Shown here in pieces: positions 51,955 to 61,159 of a stretch of 64,000 nt of DNA. This DNA is from Rheinheimera hassiensis (lineage in GTDB: Bacteria > Pseudomonadota > Gammaproteobacteria > Enterobacterales > Alteromonadaceae), in the NCBI RefSeq assembly GCF_022436675.1, contig NZ_JAKUJZ010000002.1, forward strand, positions 390,971 through 454,970. Direction: 5' to 3'. The stretch's first letter is position 1; every line of letters begins with the position of its first letter. Position numbers and translations under genes: made by a program. Below the pieces are notes generated by a model that saw only the letters and a program-made list of their open reading frames with translations, searched no databases and was not told where the DNA came from.

Positions 51955-52416
51955 ATGAGCAACAGAAAGTGGTTTACGTTGATTTTGGCATTAGGTTCGG
52001 TCGCGCTGACCGTGGCGCAGGCTGGCGCTACTCCTGCTAAGCATAAGGGGAATAACATGTATCAAATAAACATTACATTGGATGATGCCGTTATTACGGC
52101 CAGGCTTGATGACACCCCGACCGTGCGGGATTTTATTGCCAGGTTGCCAATGACGGTAAAACTTGAAGATTACGCCGCAACGGAAAAAATTACTTATCTG
52201 CCCCATAAGCTGACCACTGAGGGCGCACCGGCCGGCGTTGATCCAGCTATAGGTGACATCGCCTACTACGCCCCCTGGGGCAATATTGCCATTTACTACA
52301 AAGATTTTGGTTACTCGCCCGGCCTTATCAAACTGGGTGAGATCACCAGTGGCATGGCACACCTTAAGTTTAGTGGTGCCAAACAGGCGACTATTGAACT
52401 TATCCACACTAACTGA
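51955..52416 (+). CDS. Exported cyclophilin-like fold protein
   Basis: 153 aa with a signal peptide (residues 1-26). Residues ~35-150 match the small cyclophilin-like family (DUF4198/Cyclophil_like type): YQINITLDDAVITARLDDTPTVRDFIARLP, LPHKLTTEGAPAGVDPAIGDIAYYAPWGNIAIYYKDFGYSPGLIKLGEI (interrupted here for length: LPHKL...GDIAYY...YAPWGN). The peptidyl-prolyl isomerase residues are not clearly kept, so isomerase activity is doubtful. Second gene of the MFS-cyclophilin-hydrolase operon. Confidence 0.8.
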   Translation: MSNRKWFTLILALGSVALTVAQAGATPAKHKGNNMYQINITLDDAVITARLDDTPTVRDFIARLPMTVKLEDYAATEKITYLPHKLTTEGAPAGVDPAIGDIAYYAPWGNIAIYYKDFGYSPGLIKLGEITSGMAHLKFSGAKQATIELIHTN

Positions 52417-52433
52417 CAAATGAGGAACACCGC

Positions 52434-53528
52434 ATGAACACCTATGCAGAAGCCGTAACCAATAATAGCCGCCGCACGCTACTAAAAATGACCAGTCTGG
52501 GGTTAGCCATGGTCAGTGTTTTATCCGCTACAACATTAGCCTCACCGGTAAATGCCGAACCTTCTACACAGTTGCAACTTGTTAGCGAGTGGGACAAAAC
52601 CTTTGCCAAAAGCGACAAGGTTGACCATAAAAAAGTGACCTTTAAAAACCGCTATGGCATTACCTTGGCCGCAGATCTTTATGTGCCGAAAAATGCCAGC
52701 GGCAAACTGGCTGCCATTGTTGTTGGTGGCCCTTTTGGCGCAGTAAAAGAGCAGTCATCAGGTTTATATGCGCAAATTATGGCAGAGCGCGGTTTTATAA
52801 CATTGGCGTTTGATCCGTCTTACACCGGTGAAAGTGGCGGCGAACCGCGCAATGTGGCCTCACCAGACATCAATACTGAAGATTTTAGCGCAGCCGTTGA
52901 TTTCATCGGCCTGTTACAAAATGTTGATCGTGAGCGTATTGGTATCATTGGTATTTGCGGTTGGGGTGGTATGGCATTAAATGCCGTAGCGGCCGACAAG
53001 CGCGTTAAAGCCGTCGTCGCCAGCACCATGTACGATATGACGCGGGTAATGTCCAAGGGGTATAACGACAGCGTGACCCCTGAGCAACGCGCCCAGACGC
53101 TGGAGCAACTAAGCCGGCAGCGCTGGGAAGATGCTGCAAACGGGAAGCCGGCTTATCAGCCGGACTACAACACCCCTCCAGAGGACGGCGCACCTCAGTT
53201 CATGCTCGACTACCACGACTACTATGGCACGCCGCGCGGCTATCATAAGCGGGCGGTCAATTCCGGCAATGCCTGGACGCTCACTACGCCGCTGTCGTTT
53301 ATGAATATGCCGATCCTGAGCTACATTGATGAAATATCGCCCCGGCCGATCTTATTTGTCCATGGTGAAAAGGCTCATTCGCGTTATTTTGCCGAAACAG
53401 CTTATGCTGCAGCGGCACAACCGAAAGAGCTAATGATTATCGAAGGTGCCAGCCATGTTGATTTGTACGACCAAGTGAACAAAATCCCGTTTGACAAGCT
53501 GACGGATTTCTTCCGGAAAAATCTGTAA
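52434..53528 (+). CDS. Tat-exported alpha/beta hydrolase
   Basis: 364 aa. N-terminal twin-arginine signal NNSRRTLLKMTSLGLA with cut after VNA. Mature domain: VVGGPFGAVKEQSSGLYA oxyanion region, FDPSYTGESGG, then a nucleophile elbow GICGWGGMALNA in which Cys takes the place of the usual Ser, acid in ILFVHGEKAHS region, and catalytic His in EGASHVDLYD. Related to YcjY/dienelactone-hydrolase-like proteins. A Cys nucleophile is known in dienelactone hydrolase; here it is inference. Last gene of the LysR-controlled operon. Confidence 0.85.
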   Translation: MNTYAEAVTNNSRRTLLKMTSLGLAMVSVLSATTLASPVNAEPSTQLQLVSEWDKTFAKSDKVDHKKVTFKNRYGITLAADLYVPKNASGKLAAIVVGGPFGAVKEQSSGLYAQIMAERGFITLAFDPSYTGESGGEPRNVASPDINTEDFSAAVDFIGLLQNVDRERIGIIGICGWGGMALNAVAADKRVKAVVASTMYDMTRVMSKGYNDSVTPEQRAQTLEQLSRQRWEDAANGKPAYQPDYNTPPEDGAPQFMLDYHDYYGTPRGYHKRAVNSGNAWTLTTPLSFMNMPILSYIDEISPRPILFVHGEKAHSRYFAETAYAAAAQPKELMIIEGASHVDLYDQVNKIPFDKLTDFFRKNL

Positions 53529-53712
53529 AGCAAATTGAGGCCAGGGCAGGTGGGGCGCTTTTCCATTTCACCGCACGATGGGAACAAGCCGTGCACGTGT
53601 ATTGGAGCTTCGCAGTGCGGTAGTGGATGGCAACATATGATGCGGCTCTAACATCTCTGATATGGCTGACACAGGGGCAAAACGTAGTTTACCCCTTCCC
53701 TGATAACGAAAT

Positions 53713-54594
53713 TTACGCGTCAGCGCCGCCTAAAACATTTTCCAGTTGCATTTCTTTCAACACACGGTCTTGAATGGGTTGCTTGGCTGCGTTAATTTCA
53801 TCAACACCCCAAACCATGCCGACAGCTGTGCGTGTAGGGCGTTTGCCAGCAGGCATATCTGCTAGCGCTAAGTAAGCATCTACGACCATCTGTGGGTCAG
53901 GTGCTTGCTCACTTTGCATAAATTTACCGAATTCCTCAAACATAGCGGTAGGGATCTTTGCCAGTTCACCGTAGCTGTCTAGTATGTTTGTGCGTGCAGG
54001 TTGTTGCCCTGCTGCAGTAAGACCTGTCGGGAATGGCCCTGGCTGCACTATGGTAACATCAATACCGAAGGGGGCCACTTCGTAGCGTAAGCCTTGAAGG
54101 TAGCCTTCTAAAGCATGTTTGGTGGCGGCGTAGGTAGAGAAATACGGTGCTGAAATCTGGCCAACCATGGATGAAGTGTTAATGATCAGGCCGGATCCGG
54201 CCTCACGCATAGCGGGTAAAACAGCCTGTATAGTGCGTATAGCGCCATAGTAGTTGGTTTCCATCTGCTCTTTGGCTTGGGTAATGCTAAATGCCTCCGT
54301 AATACCAAGGTACATTACACCTGCATTGTTAAGCAAAATATCAATTTTGCCCGTTTTAGCCAGCACACTTGCAATGGCAGTTTTGACAGATTCGTCATTG
54401 GTGACATCCATATCGACAACATGGATGAAATCGCTATACGCTTCCAGCTCGGCCCTAACTGCGGCGTTCTTACCTTCCGGGCCGCGCATGGTGGCGAACA
54501 CTTGGTAGCCTCTATCAGCAAAATCTTTTACCGATTTTTGGCCAAATCCACTGCTGCTACCTGTGATGACTACGTTTCTTTTTGCTGCACTCAT
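53713..54594 (-). CDS. Short-chain dehydrogenase/reductase
   Basis: 293 aa classical SDR. NAD(P)-binding TGSSSGFGQKSV at residues 10-21, NNAGVMYLG, catalytic Ser in NTSSMVGQ, and YAATK for Tyr and Lys. Looks closer to the group that acts on quinones, ketones or aldehydes under TetR control. Divergent from the TetR gene with 93 bases between that hold two similar palindromes. Confidence 0.92.
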   Translation of the reverse strand: MSAAKRNVVITGSSSGFGQKSVKDFADRGYQVFATMRGPEGKNAAVRAELEAYSDFIHVVDMDVTNDESVKTAIASVLAKTGKIDILLNNAGVMYLGITEAFSITQAKEQMETNYYGAIRTIQAVLPAMREAGSGLIINTSSMVGQISAPYFSTYAATKHALEGYLQGLRYEVAPFGIDVTIVQPGPFPTGLTAAGQQPARTNILDSYGELAKIPTAMFEEFGKFMQSEQAPDPQMVVDAYLALADMPAGKRPTRTAVGMVWGVDEINAAKQPIQDRVLKEMQLENVLGGADA

Positions 54595-54621
54595 ATTTTC
54601 TTCCTATCAGGTTGTTAATTA

Positions 54622-54637
54622 AATACCAGCTGGTACA
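54622..54637. promoter_or_regulatory. Putative TetR operator 1
   Basis: AATACCAGCTGGTACA, core TACCAGCTGGTA is a perfect 12-bp palindrome. Aligns base for base with operator 2 (AATACC, 4-base centre, GGTA). Lies 28 bases upstream of the SDR start. Confidence 0.65.
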
Positions 54638-54668
54638 ATAATGATTGAAATGTTGTTTGTCAAATTAA

Positions 54669-54684
54669 AATACCGGGCGGTATT
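54669..54684. promoter_or_regulatory. Putative TetR operator 2
   Basis: AATACCGGGCGGTATT, with perfect arms ATACCG/CGGTAT, immediately before the tetR-type gene ATG at 54688. Centre-to-centre distance from operator 1 is 47 bp. Confidence 0.65.
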
Positions 54685-54687
54685 AAA

Positions 54688-55296
54688 ATGAATTCAAATT
54701 CAACCAAACCTTCAAGGGGGCGACCCAAGACCCTAGATCGTGAGCACGTTTTGGATGTGGCAATGGATGCCTATTGGAAAGAGGATATCGGCAACTTATC
54801 CCTGAATGAAATTTGCAGGAGATCTGGTGTATCGAAGCCAGGGCTTTATCGTGAATTTTCGAATGAAGATGGTTTGATGAAAGCGGTAATTATGAGATAT
54901 CAGGAACAAGTACTAAATCCTGTACAACAGATGTTGAACAGTGAAACTTCGTTTCGGGAGGCGCTTGACAGCCTCGTATCATTTGCCACTTCAGCTAGTT
55001 GTCACCATGAGTCCCCAATGGGATGTCTTTTTATAAAAATGCGTGAATCACGAATGCACTTGGGTGAAGCAACACGAGCGCAAGTTGATTTCCTTGAGGA
55101 GCAAGGATTAGCTACTTTCAGGAAATGGGTGGAGCGTGCAAAGGTTAAGGGGGAGTTTTCTGCAGACATGTCATCAGAGTTTGCAGCCGCCTATATTGAT
55201 GCACAGCTAAGTAATGCTTCGTCACAGCTCACTCGTGGTGAAGATCAGAAAATTGTGAAGAAGATGCTGTTAATCGCTTTTTCTATGTTGGGATGA
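54688..55296 (+). CDS. TetR-family transcriptional regulator
   Basis: 202 aa. N-terminal basic patch KPSRGRPKTLDREHVLD, HTH at ~30-62 (LSLNEICRRSGVSKPGLYREF, split: NEICRRSGVSKPGLYREF), then a helical ligand-binding domain with SCHHESPMGCLFIKMRESR. It should repress itself and the divergent SDR gene through the two palindromes between them. Codon use (many AGG, AGA, less GC-rich) looks unlike the neighbouring housekeeping genes, which suggests acquisition. Confidence 0.9.
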   Translation: MNSNSTKPSRGRPKTLDREHVLDVAMDAYWKEDIGNLSLNEICRRSGVSKPGLYREFSNEDGLMKAVIMRYQEQVLNPVQQMLNSETSFREALDSLVSFATSASCHHESPMGCLFIKMRESRMHLGEATRAQVDFLEEQGLATFRKWVERAKVKGEFSADMSSEFAAAYIDAQLSNASSQLTRGEDQKIVKKMLLIAFSMLG

Positions 55297-55349
55297 GTAT
55301 GCCTGTCAGTTCAGTTAATATCCGTTAATTGCTCAAATCAGCCATTTAA

Positions 55350-55982
55350 CTAGTCGGTTTTGTCTTTAAACTCACACAAATCTTCAATCAAACAGCTGCC
55401 ACAGCGCGGTTTACGCGCTACGCAGGTGTAGCGGCCGTGCAGGATAAGCCAGTGGTGCACGTCGAGTTTAAACTCGTTTGGTACCACCTTAAGTAATTTG
55501 TGTTCGACCTCGTCGACATTTTTACCCGGTGCCAACTTGGTCCGGTTGGATACGCGGAAAATGTGGGTGTCTACCGCTATGGTAGGCCAGCCAAAGGCGG
55601 TGTTTAGCACCACATTGGCGGTTTTACGGCCCACGCCGGGTAGGGCTTCTAAGGCTTCGCGGTTTTCCGGCACTTCACCATTATGCAGCTCTACCAGTAT
55701 ACGGCAGGTTTTAATCACGTTTTCGGCTTTGGTATTAAACAACCCGATGGTTTTAATGTAGTGCTTTACGCCGTTTACGCCTAAATCCAGCATTTGCTGC
55801 GGCGTGCGGGCAACCGGGAAAAAATGTTTGGTAGCTTTATTCACCCCCACATCGGTGGCCTGGGCGGATAACAGCACCGCTATCAGCAGCTCAAACGGTG
55901 AGCTGTATTCCAGCTCGGTGGTGGGTGTTGGGTTAGCGGCGCGCAGGCGGCTGAGTATTTCAATGCGTTTTTGTTTATTCAT
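55350..55982 (-). CDS. nth: Endonuclease III
   Basis: 210 aa base-excision-repair DNA glycosylase/AP lyase for oxidised pyrimidines. Helix-hairpin-helix LPGVGRKTANVVLNTAF with catalytic Lys, then the catalytic Asp in IAVDTHIFRVSNR, and the 4Fe-4S cysteines CVARKPRCGSCLIEDLC. It follows rsxE by 9 bases, the usual rsx-nth order. Complete and intact, in contrast to the remnant at 49505-49690. Confidence 0.97.
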   Translation of the reverse strand: MNKQKRIEILSRLRAANPTPTTELEYSSPFELLIAVLLSAQATDVGVNKATKHFFPVARTPQQMLDLGVNGVKHYIKTIGLFNTKAENVIKTCRILVELHNGEVPENREALEALPGVGRKTANVVLNTAFGWPTIAVDTHIFRVSNRTKLAPGKNVDEVEHKLLKVVPNEFKLDVHHWLILHGRYTCVARKPRCGSCLIEDLCEFKDKTD

Positions 55983-55990
55983 CTGTTTTT

Positions 55991-56686
55991 TTACTGCGCC
56001 GCGCCGGTAACACGGGCACGGGCAATACTGCCTTTTTCCACCGCCTGGCGTTGTTTAAGTTTATTATCAATAACGTTTTTCAGTGCAATTAGCAGCCCCA
56101 TACCAAGGAATGCACCGGGTGGCAGCATAGCCAGCAGAAAATGGCTGTCGGCGTGGAATACTTCTACCCGTAATGCTTTGGCCCAGTCACCCAGTAATAA
56201 GTCGGCACCGTCAAACAAAGTGCCCTGGCCAAGTACTTCGCGCATGGCGCCCAATACCAGTAATACCAGCATAAAACCTAAGCCCATCATAATGGCGTCG
56301 ATGGCAGAGGGCAGCACCGGGTTTTTTGAGGCAAAGGCCTCAGCCCGGCCGATAATGGCGCAGTTAGTGACAATTAAGGGAATAAAAATACCCAAAGACA
56401 AGTACAAGTCATAGGTATAGGCATTCATCAGCAGTTGTACGGCGGTAACCAGGCTGGCAATAATTAACACAAACACCGGAATACGAATTTCGCTGGCAAC
56501 ATGGTTACGCACTAAGGATACCGCGATATTGGAACCGAGCAGCACCAGCAGAGTTGCGGCCCCCAGCCCCAGCGCATTGGTAACGGTGGCGGTAACGGCC
56601 AGCAGCGGGCACAGGCCCAGCAGCTGCACCAGCCCTGGGTTGTTTTTCCATAAACCCTGCAGGGTTAATTCTTTAAACTGACTCAT
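55991..56686 (-). CDS. rsxE: Electron transport complex subunit RsxE (RnfE)
   Basis: 231 aa from the ATG at 56686 ([17 protein letters not shown]), the usual start; the frame is open to 56728. Six membrane helices with [19 protein letters not shown] and the mirrored [16 protein letters not shown], the RnfA/E inverted repeat. Part of the Rnf/Rsx ion-translocating ferredoxin:NAD oxidoreductase; in E. coli the complex keeps SoxR reduced. Confidence 0.95.
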   Translation of the reverse strand: MSQFKELTLQGLWKNNPGLVQLLGLCPLLAVTATVTNALGLGAATLLVLLGSNIAVSLVRNHVASEIRIPVFVLIIASLVTAVQLLMNAYTYDLYLSLGIFIPLIVTNCAIIGRAEAFASKNPVLPSAIDAIMMGLGFMLVLLVLGAMREVLGQGTLFDGADLLLGDWAKALRVEVFHADSHFLLAMLPPGAFLGMGLLIALKNVIDNKLKQRQAVEKGSIARARVTGAAQ

Positions 56687-56696
56687 TGTGGCCTCG

Positions 56697-57323
56697 TTAT
56701 AGGGCGCAGTTGGCCGGGATATCGGCAAGTTCAGGCTGTTGTTGTATCAGCAGTGCGGCATTACGTACCGCCTGTATTACTGCGCGTGGTGTAATAGTGG
56801 CGCCGGTAAACTGATCAAAATCACCACCATCTTTGCGCACTGCCCATTTACTGGCATTGTCGTCGGTTACCGTTTTACCGCTAAAACTGAAAATCCATGG
56901 CGAGCGGCGGGCTTCTATTTTGTCACCCAGGCCCGGTGTTTCTTTATGATCCAGCACCCGGCTGCCTAAAATAGTGCCATCCGGGGTTAAGGCGACTATT
57001 AAATCAATATTACCGCTGTAGCCATTTGGTGCTGTGGTTTCAACAATAAAACCGGCCAGCTCGCCATTCTGGCGCCAGCGATACACTGCTTGCGCGCTGC
57101 TGCGGCCCAGCAGTGCCTCATTGGTTACCAACAGGCAATCCTGCAGTAAAGACTGGCTGGCGTCTACGCCGGGCAGTACTTCAGACAAAATAGCCAGCTT
57201 ACTGGCCAGCAGTTGCTCACTGATACGGGGGGCAGTTTGCTGGTTTACCAGGCTGAGTATTGCTACACAAAATACGGCTGCGGCGCCCAGCGCCAGGGCA
57301 TTTTTGCTGATGGCTCGGATCAT
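56697..57323 (-). CDS. rsxG: Electron transport complex subunit RsxG (RnfG)
   Basis: 208 aa. One N-terminal helix, then a periplasmic FMN-binding domain; the Thr that carries FMN is in [31 protein letters not shown] is the conserved partner block. It overlaps rsxD by 4 bases. Confidence 0.95.
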   Translation of the reverse strand: MIRAISKNALALGAAAVFCVAILSLVNQQTAPRISEQLLASKLAILSEVLPGVDASQSLLQDCLLVTNEALLGRSSAQAVYRWRQNGELAGFIVETTAPNGYSGNIDLIVALTPDGTILGSRVLDHKETPGLGDKIEARRSPWIFSFSGKTVTDDNASKWAVRKDGGDFDQFTGATITPRAVIQAVRNAALLIQQQPELADIPANCAL

Positions 57324-58387
57324 TTTAGTTCGCTCCGCGGCCGGTGGCCGTAAGTACGGGGCCGGGTGTAGTAATCAATTAACGGCACCGCCATATTGGC
57401 CAGTAATACGGCAAAGGCATAGGCGTCAGGGTAGCCACCAAAATTGCGGATTAAAAATACCAGCAGGCCAATCAGGGCGCCGTAGACCAAGCGACCTTTG
57501 TTGGTGGTAGAGGCCGACACAGGATCGGTAGCAATAAAAAACGCCGCCAGCATGGTGCCGCCACTAAACAGATGAAATAGCGGCCCGGCGATAGTATCCG
57601 GCGCTGCCAGAGTAGCAATGGCAGATAACACAAACAGGCTGGCGATAACGGCCAGTGGAATACGCCAACTGATAATTTTCTGTTGAATAAGCAATAAACC
57701 ACCGGCCAGATAGGCCAGGTTTAGCCACAACCATCCGGTACCGGCAAAGGCAAAAAACACCGGCCGGCTCAGGCTTTCATCCAGTGTCAGGCCCCGGCTA
57801 AGGTCAGTGCGCAAGGTGTCCAGCGGCGTGGCCATGGTAATACCATCAATATTGGCTTGCAGCTGTGGCAGGCTAAAACCACTGCAGCTGTAGTGCGTGA
57901 AGATACTGCAGACAGCGTCCAGCGGGGTTAAATCAACACTTTGCAAAGACAGTGGCGGCAGCCATTGCGTCATTTGCAGCGGGAATGACACCAGCAGCAA
58001 TACATAAGCCGCCATCGCCGGGTTAAACAGATTATTGCCCAGGCCGCCGTAAAGTTGTTTAACCATAATAATGGCAAAAGCGGTGCCAATAACAATGATC
58101 CACCAGGGGGCATAGGGCGGTATGGCTATCGCCAGTAATACGGCGGTAAGCAAGGCGCTGTTGTCTTTTAAGCGGGACAATACCGGCTTGCCGCGTAATT
58201 TTAAGATCAGCGCTTCGCTTAGCCAGGCGGTAACGATTGCCAGTACTAACTGGATAAGTACACCATAGCCAAATAATACCGCTTGCACGGCAATACCGGG
58301 TAAACACGCCAGTGCTACCAGCCGCATGATATGCGCGGTGCTGCGTTGGTTATGCTGATGTGGCGAGCTGGCGATTTTAAAACTCAT
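57320..58387 (-). CDS. rsxD: Electron transport complex subunit RsxD (RnfD)
   Basis: 355 aa, about nine membrane helices. Conserved NPAMAAYVLLLVSFP and the covalent-FMN region SGGTMLAAFFIATDPVSA. GGYPDAYAFAVLLANM near the end is a family hallmark. Overlaps rsxC by 4 bases. Confidence 0.95.
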   Translation of the reverse strand: MSFKIASSPHQHNQRSTAHIMRLVALACLPGIAVQAVLFGYGVLIQLVLAIVTAWLSEALILKLRGKPVLSRLKDNSALLTAVLLAIAIPPYAPWWIIVIGTAFAIIMVKQLYGGLGNNLFNPAMAAYVLLLVSFPLQMTQWLPPLSLQSVDLTPLDAVCSIFTHYSCSGFSLPQLQANIDGITMATPLDTLRTDLSRGLTLDESLSRPVFFAFAGTGWLWLNLAYLAGGLLLIQQKIISWRIPLAVIASLFVLSAIATLAAPDTIAGPLFHLFSGGTMLAAFFIATDPVSASTTNKGRLVYGALIGLLVFLIRNFGGYPDAYAFAVLLANMAVPLIDYYTRPRTYGHRPRSELK

Positions 58388-60603
58388 GAGTTCTCACTGT
58401 CGGCTTGTTTACGTGCTTTGGCGCGGGCAATGGCTGCAGCAATGGCAGCTTTGCGCGGATCTTCTGTCACAACCGCATCTGCCACAACCTTATCTGCTAT
58501 AACAGCCTCTGTTGCAAGGGGGGCGGTTTGCTCTGTTGCTTCAGCACTGGCCTGTTTTTTAGCTTTGGCACGAGCCAGCGCTGCGGCGACAGCAGCCTTG
58601 CGCGGATCTTCTGGTGCAGCAGAATTAGATTCTGCGGTTGGTTTATCTACTGTACCGGCGGCAGCGGGTGGTGCACTGGTTTCATTTTCAGTTTGCGTCT
58701 GTTGTTTCGCTTTAGCCCTGGCGATAGCGGCAGCAATAGCGGCTTTACGTGGATCAGCTTCTGCTGAGACTACTGCCTCGTTACCTTTGCCGGTGTCTGG
58801 TGTCGGCATTACTTGCTGTTCTGTCGTATGTTGCTCTGTTGCCTGGGCGGCTTTTTTGGCCTGAGCGCGGGCAATAGCTGCGGCTACGGCGGCTGCTTTG
58901 CTGTCGGTATTTACAGTTGCAGCCGTTTGCTCTGGCTGCCCGCTGTGTGGCTCAGTGGCCTGATGTGCTTGTTGCTGCTGGGCTTTTTGTTGCTGATAGT
59001 CCCGCGCCTGCTGTTTTTTCAGCTCACGTTCGGCCAGAATCTGCTCTTTATTGCGCTCATCTGCTGGTGCCGTCTGGGCCTGTTTGGCTTTAATGCGTGC
59101 CAGGGCGTCGGCCACAGCGGTATTGGCGCCACTGGCCAGTTGCTGTTGCTGCCGGGCAGCTGCCAGCTGCTGGTTGCGTTGCTGCCGTTCTTGTTTTTCT
59201 TGCTCTAACCTGGCGTTGCGGGCCTCAAAGCGGGCTTTGGCCTGTTCGGCTTTTAACGCCTCGCGCTGTTGCTCACGAATATCGGCTTTGGCCACACGGT
59301 AATACTGCACCAGTGGAATTTCACTCGGGCAGACATAAGCACAGGCGCCACATTCAATGCAGTCGGCCAGGTTGTATTCGTTAAGTTTATCGCTGTCTTT
59401 AGCTTTGCTGTACCACAGCAATTGCTGCGGTAATAAGCTGGCCGGGCAGGCATCGGCGCAGGCACTGCAGCGGATACAGTCCATTTCTGTGCTGGCTGCC
59501 GGTAGCTCTTGTGCAGTGGGGGCCAGTACACAGTTGGTGGTTTTAACTACCGGTACGCTTAAATCGGGCAGGGTAAAGCCCATCATAGGCCCGCCCATTA
59601 TAACCCGCTGTTGTGGCTGGCTTTGAAAGCCACAGGCATCGAGCAGTGCCGATACCGGCGTACCCAGTAGTGCCAGCACATTTTGTGGCTGGTTTAAGGT
59701 GTCGCCGGCAACGGTAACAATGCGTGACAGCAACGGGTGATCGTCCAGCACGGCCTGGGCAATAGCAAAGGCGGTGCCGACGTTTTGCATTACGATGCCA
59801 ATATCGGCCGGGCGGCGGCCATTAGGCACTTCTTTATTGGTTAACAGCTGAATAAGCTGTTTTTCACCACCAGACGGATATTTAGTTGGCACTACGCGCA
59901 CATAATAGTGCTCACGCTGGCTGCAGGCGGCCATCATTGCCGCAGCGGCTATAGGTTTGTCATCTTCAATGCCAATTAATACCGCTTTGGGGTTAAGCAA
60001 GCGGCACAGAATATCAATGCCCTTGACGATGGTGGTGGCGGCTTCCTGCATCAGTAAATCATCGGCGCTGATGTAGGGTTCGCATTCAACCGCGTTAATA
60101 ATCAGATAATCGACCGGTTGGGTAAGTCCGGCTTTAATATGGGTAGGAAAACCGGCGCCGCCCATACCGGCTATGCCGCTGTCCTGAATACGGCTGAGCA
60201 GGGTGAGATTGTCGCAGGTTAAAAAATTCAGCGGCTCGCGCTGGCGCCATTCGTCCAGGCCATCGGGTTCCAGCACCAGGGTCAGTTCCGGCAATGCTGA
60301 AGGGTGCGGGCTGGTATGCGGCGTTATACTCAATACTGTGCCTGAGGTGGGCGCATGTACCGGCACCGCCATAGAATTATCTGCGCCGGTGAGTTGCTGG
60401 CCTTTTAATACTCTATCTCCAACCTTTACCAGTAACTGGCCAGCTACACCAATATGCTGACGTAACGGTAAATACAGCCGGTCGGGTATCGGTAATACGG
60501 CGATCGGTTTTTGATTCGTTTGTTCTTTGCGGCCAGGTGGGTGAATGCCGCCATGGAAATCCCATAGCTTACCGGCCTGAATTTGCTGAAATAAACCTGG
60601 CAT
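58384..60603 (-). CDS. rsxC: Electron transport complex subunit RsxC (RnfC) with repeat-rich tail
   Basis: 739 aa. Complex-I-51K-like NADH/FMN part with GMGGAGFPTHIKAGL and VECEPYISADD, a SLBB region, then two 4Fe-4S clusters CIRCSACADACP and CIECGACAYVCP (about residues 375-430). After a coiled-coil rich in Arg/Gln (AKARFEARNARLEQEKQERQ region, residues ~460-560) the tail carries four copies of a ~20-residue helix of the type DPRKAAIAAAIARAKAKKQ, also seen in the long enterobacterial RsxC proteins. Fourth from the rsxA end. Confidence 0.95.
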   Translation of the reverse strand: MPGLFQQIQAGKLWDFHGGIHPPGRKEQTNQKPIAVLPIPDRLYLPLRQHIGVAGQLLVKVGDRVLKGQQLTGADNSMAVPVHAPTSGTVLSITPHTSPHPSALPELTLVLEPDGLDEWRQREPLNFLTCDNLTLLSRIQDSGIAGMGGAGFPTHIKAGLTQPVDYLIINAVECEPYISADDLLMQEAATTIVKGIDILCRLLNPKAVLIGIEDDKPIAAAAMMAACSQREHYYVRVVPTKYPSGGEKQLIQLLTNKEVPNGRRPADIGIVMQNVGTAFAIAQAVLDDHPLLSRIVTVAGDTLNQPQNVLALLGTPVSALLDACGFQSQPQQRVIMGGPMMGFTLPDLSVPVVKTTNCVLAPTAQELPAASTEMDCIRCSACADACPASLLPQQLLWYSKAKDSDKLNEYNLADCIECGACAYVCPSEIPLVQYYRVAKADIREQQREALKAEQAKARFEARNARLEQEKQERQQRNQQLAAARQQQQLASGANTAVADALARIKAKQAQTAPADERNKEQILAERELKKQQARDYQQQKAQQQQAHQATEPHSGQPEQTAATVNTDSKAAAVAAAIARAQAKKAAQATEQHTTEQQVMPTPDTGKGNEAVVSAEADPRKAAIAAAIARAKAKQQTQTENETSAPPAAAGTVDKPTAESNSAAPEDPRKAAVAAALARAKAKKQASAEATEQTAPLATEAVIADKVVADAVVTEDPRKAAIAAAIARAKARKQADSENS

Positions 60604-60607
60604 GGCG

Positions 60608-61159
60608 TTACTCCACCATCCGAACCGGAATTGCCGCTAAATCCCACTTCCAGCGATCTGGCGTGGTGGCAACCGGTATCATATCAATACAATCTACCGG
60701 GCAGGGTTCAACACAGAGATCGCAACCTGTGCATTCGTCCGCCAGTACTGTGTGCATCAGTTTGGATGCGCCAACAATGGCATCAACCGGGCACGCCTGA
60801 ATACATTTAGTGCAGCCTATACACTCATCTTCACGAATATAGGCAACACGTTTTACGCTTTCGGTCTGCGCTTCATTCAGGGGTTTGGCTTCAACGCCCA
60901 TTAAATCGGCCAGTTTACGAATAGTGGTTTCACCGCCCGGTGGGCATTTGTTAATGTCATCGCCATTGGCGATGGCTTGCGCATAAGGCCGGCAACCAGG
61001 GTAACCACACTGGCCGCACTGGGTTTGCGGCAGTATGTCGTCAATTTGCTCTACCAGCGGATCGCTTTCTACTTTAAAGCGAATAGCGGCATAACCCAGC
61101 ACAGCACCAAATATCAGTGCCAGTGTACCTAAAGCAATCAGGGCAGTGAGTAAAGTCAT
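60608..61159 (-). CDS. rsxB: Electron transport complex subunit RsxB (RnfB)
   Basis: 183 aa. N-terminal membrane helix, a 4Fe-4S domain with [13 protein letters not shown], then two 4Fe-4S ferredoxin motifs [12 protein letters not shown] and [12 protein letters not shown]. Passes electrons within the complex. One-base overlap with the rsxA stop. Confidence 0.96.
   Translation of the reverse strand: MTLLTALIALGTLALIFGAVLGYAAIRFKVESDPLVEQIDDILPQTQCGQCGYPGCRPYAQAIANGDDINKCPPGGETTIRKLADLMGVEAKPLNEAQTESVKRVAYIREDECIGCTKCIQACPVDAIVGASKLMHTVLADECTGCDLCVEPCPVDCIDMIPVATTPDRWKWDLAAIPVRMVE

Noticed and set aside
39893..55982. Phage or integrative element explaining both islets
   Set aside because: No integrase, transposase, terminal repeats or tRNA target is seen at either islet; the joints are in protein genes.
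58395..58920. DNA-level repeats that could suggest a mobile or CRISPR element
   Set aside because: They are explained by the protein repeat in the RsxC tail.
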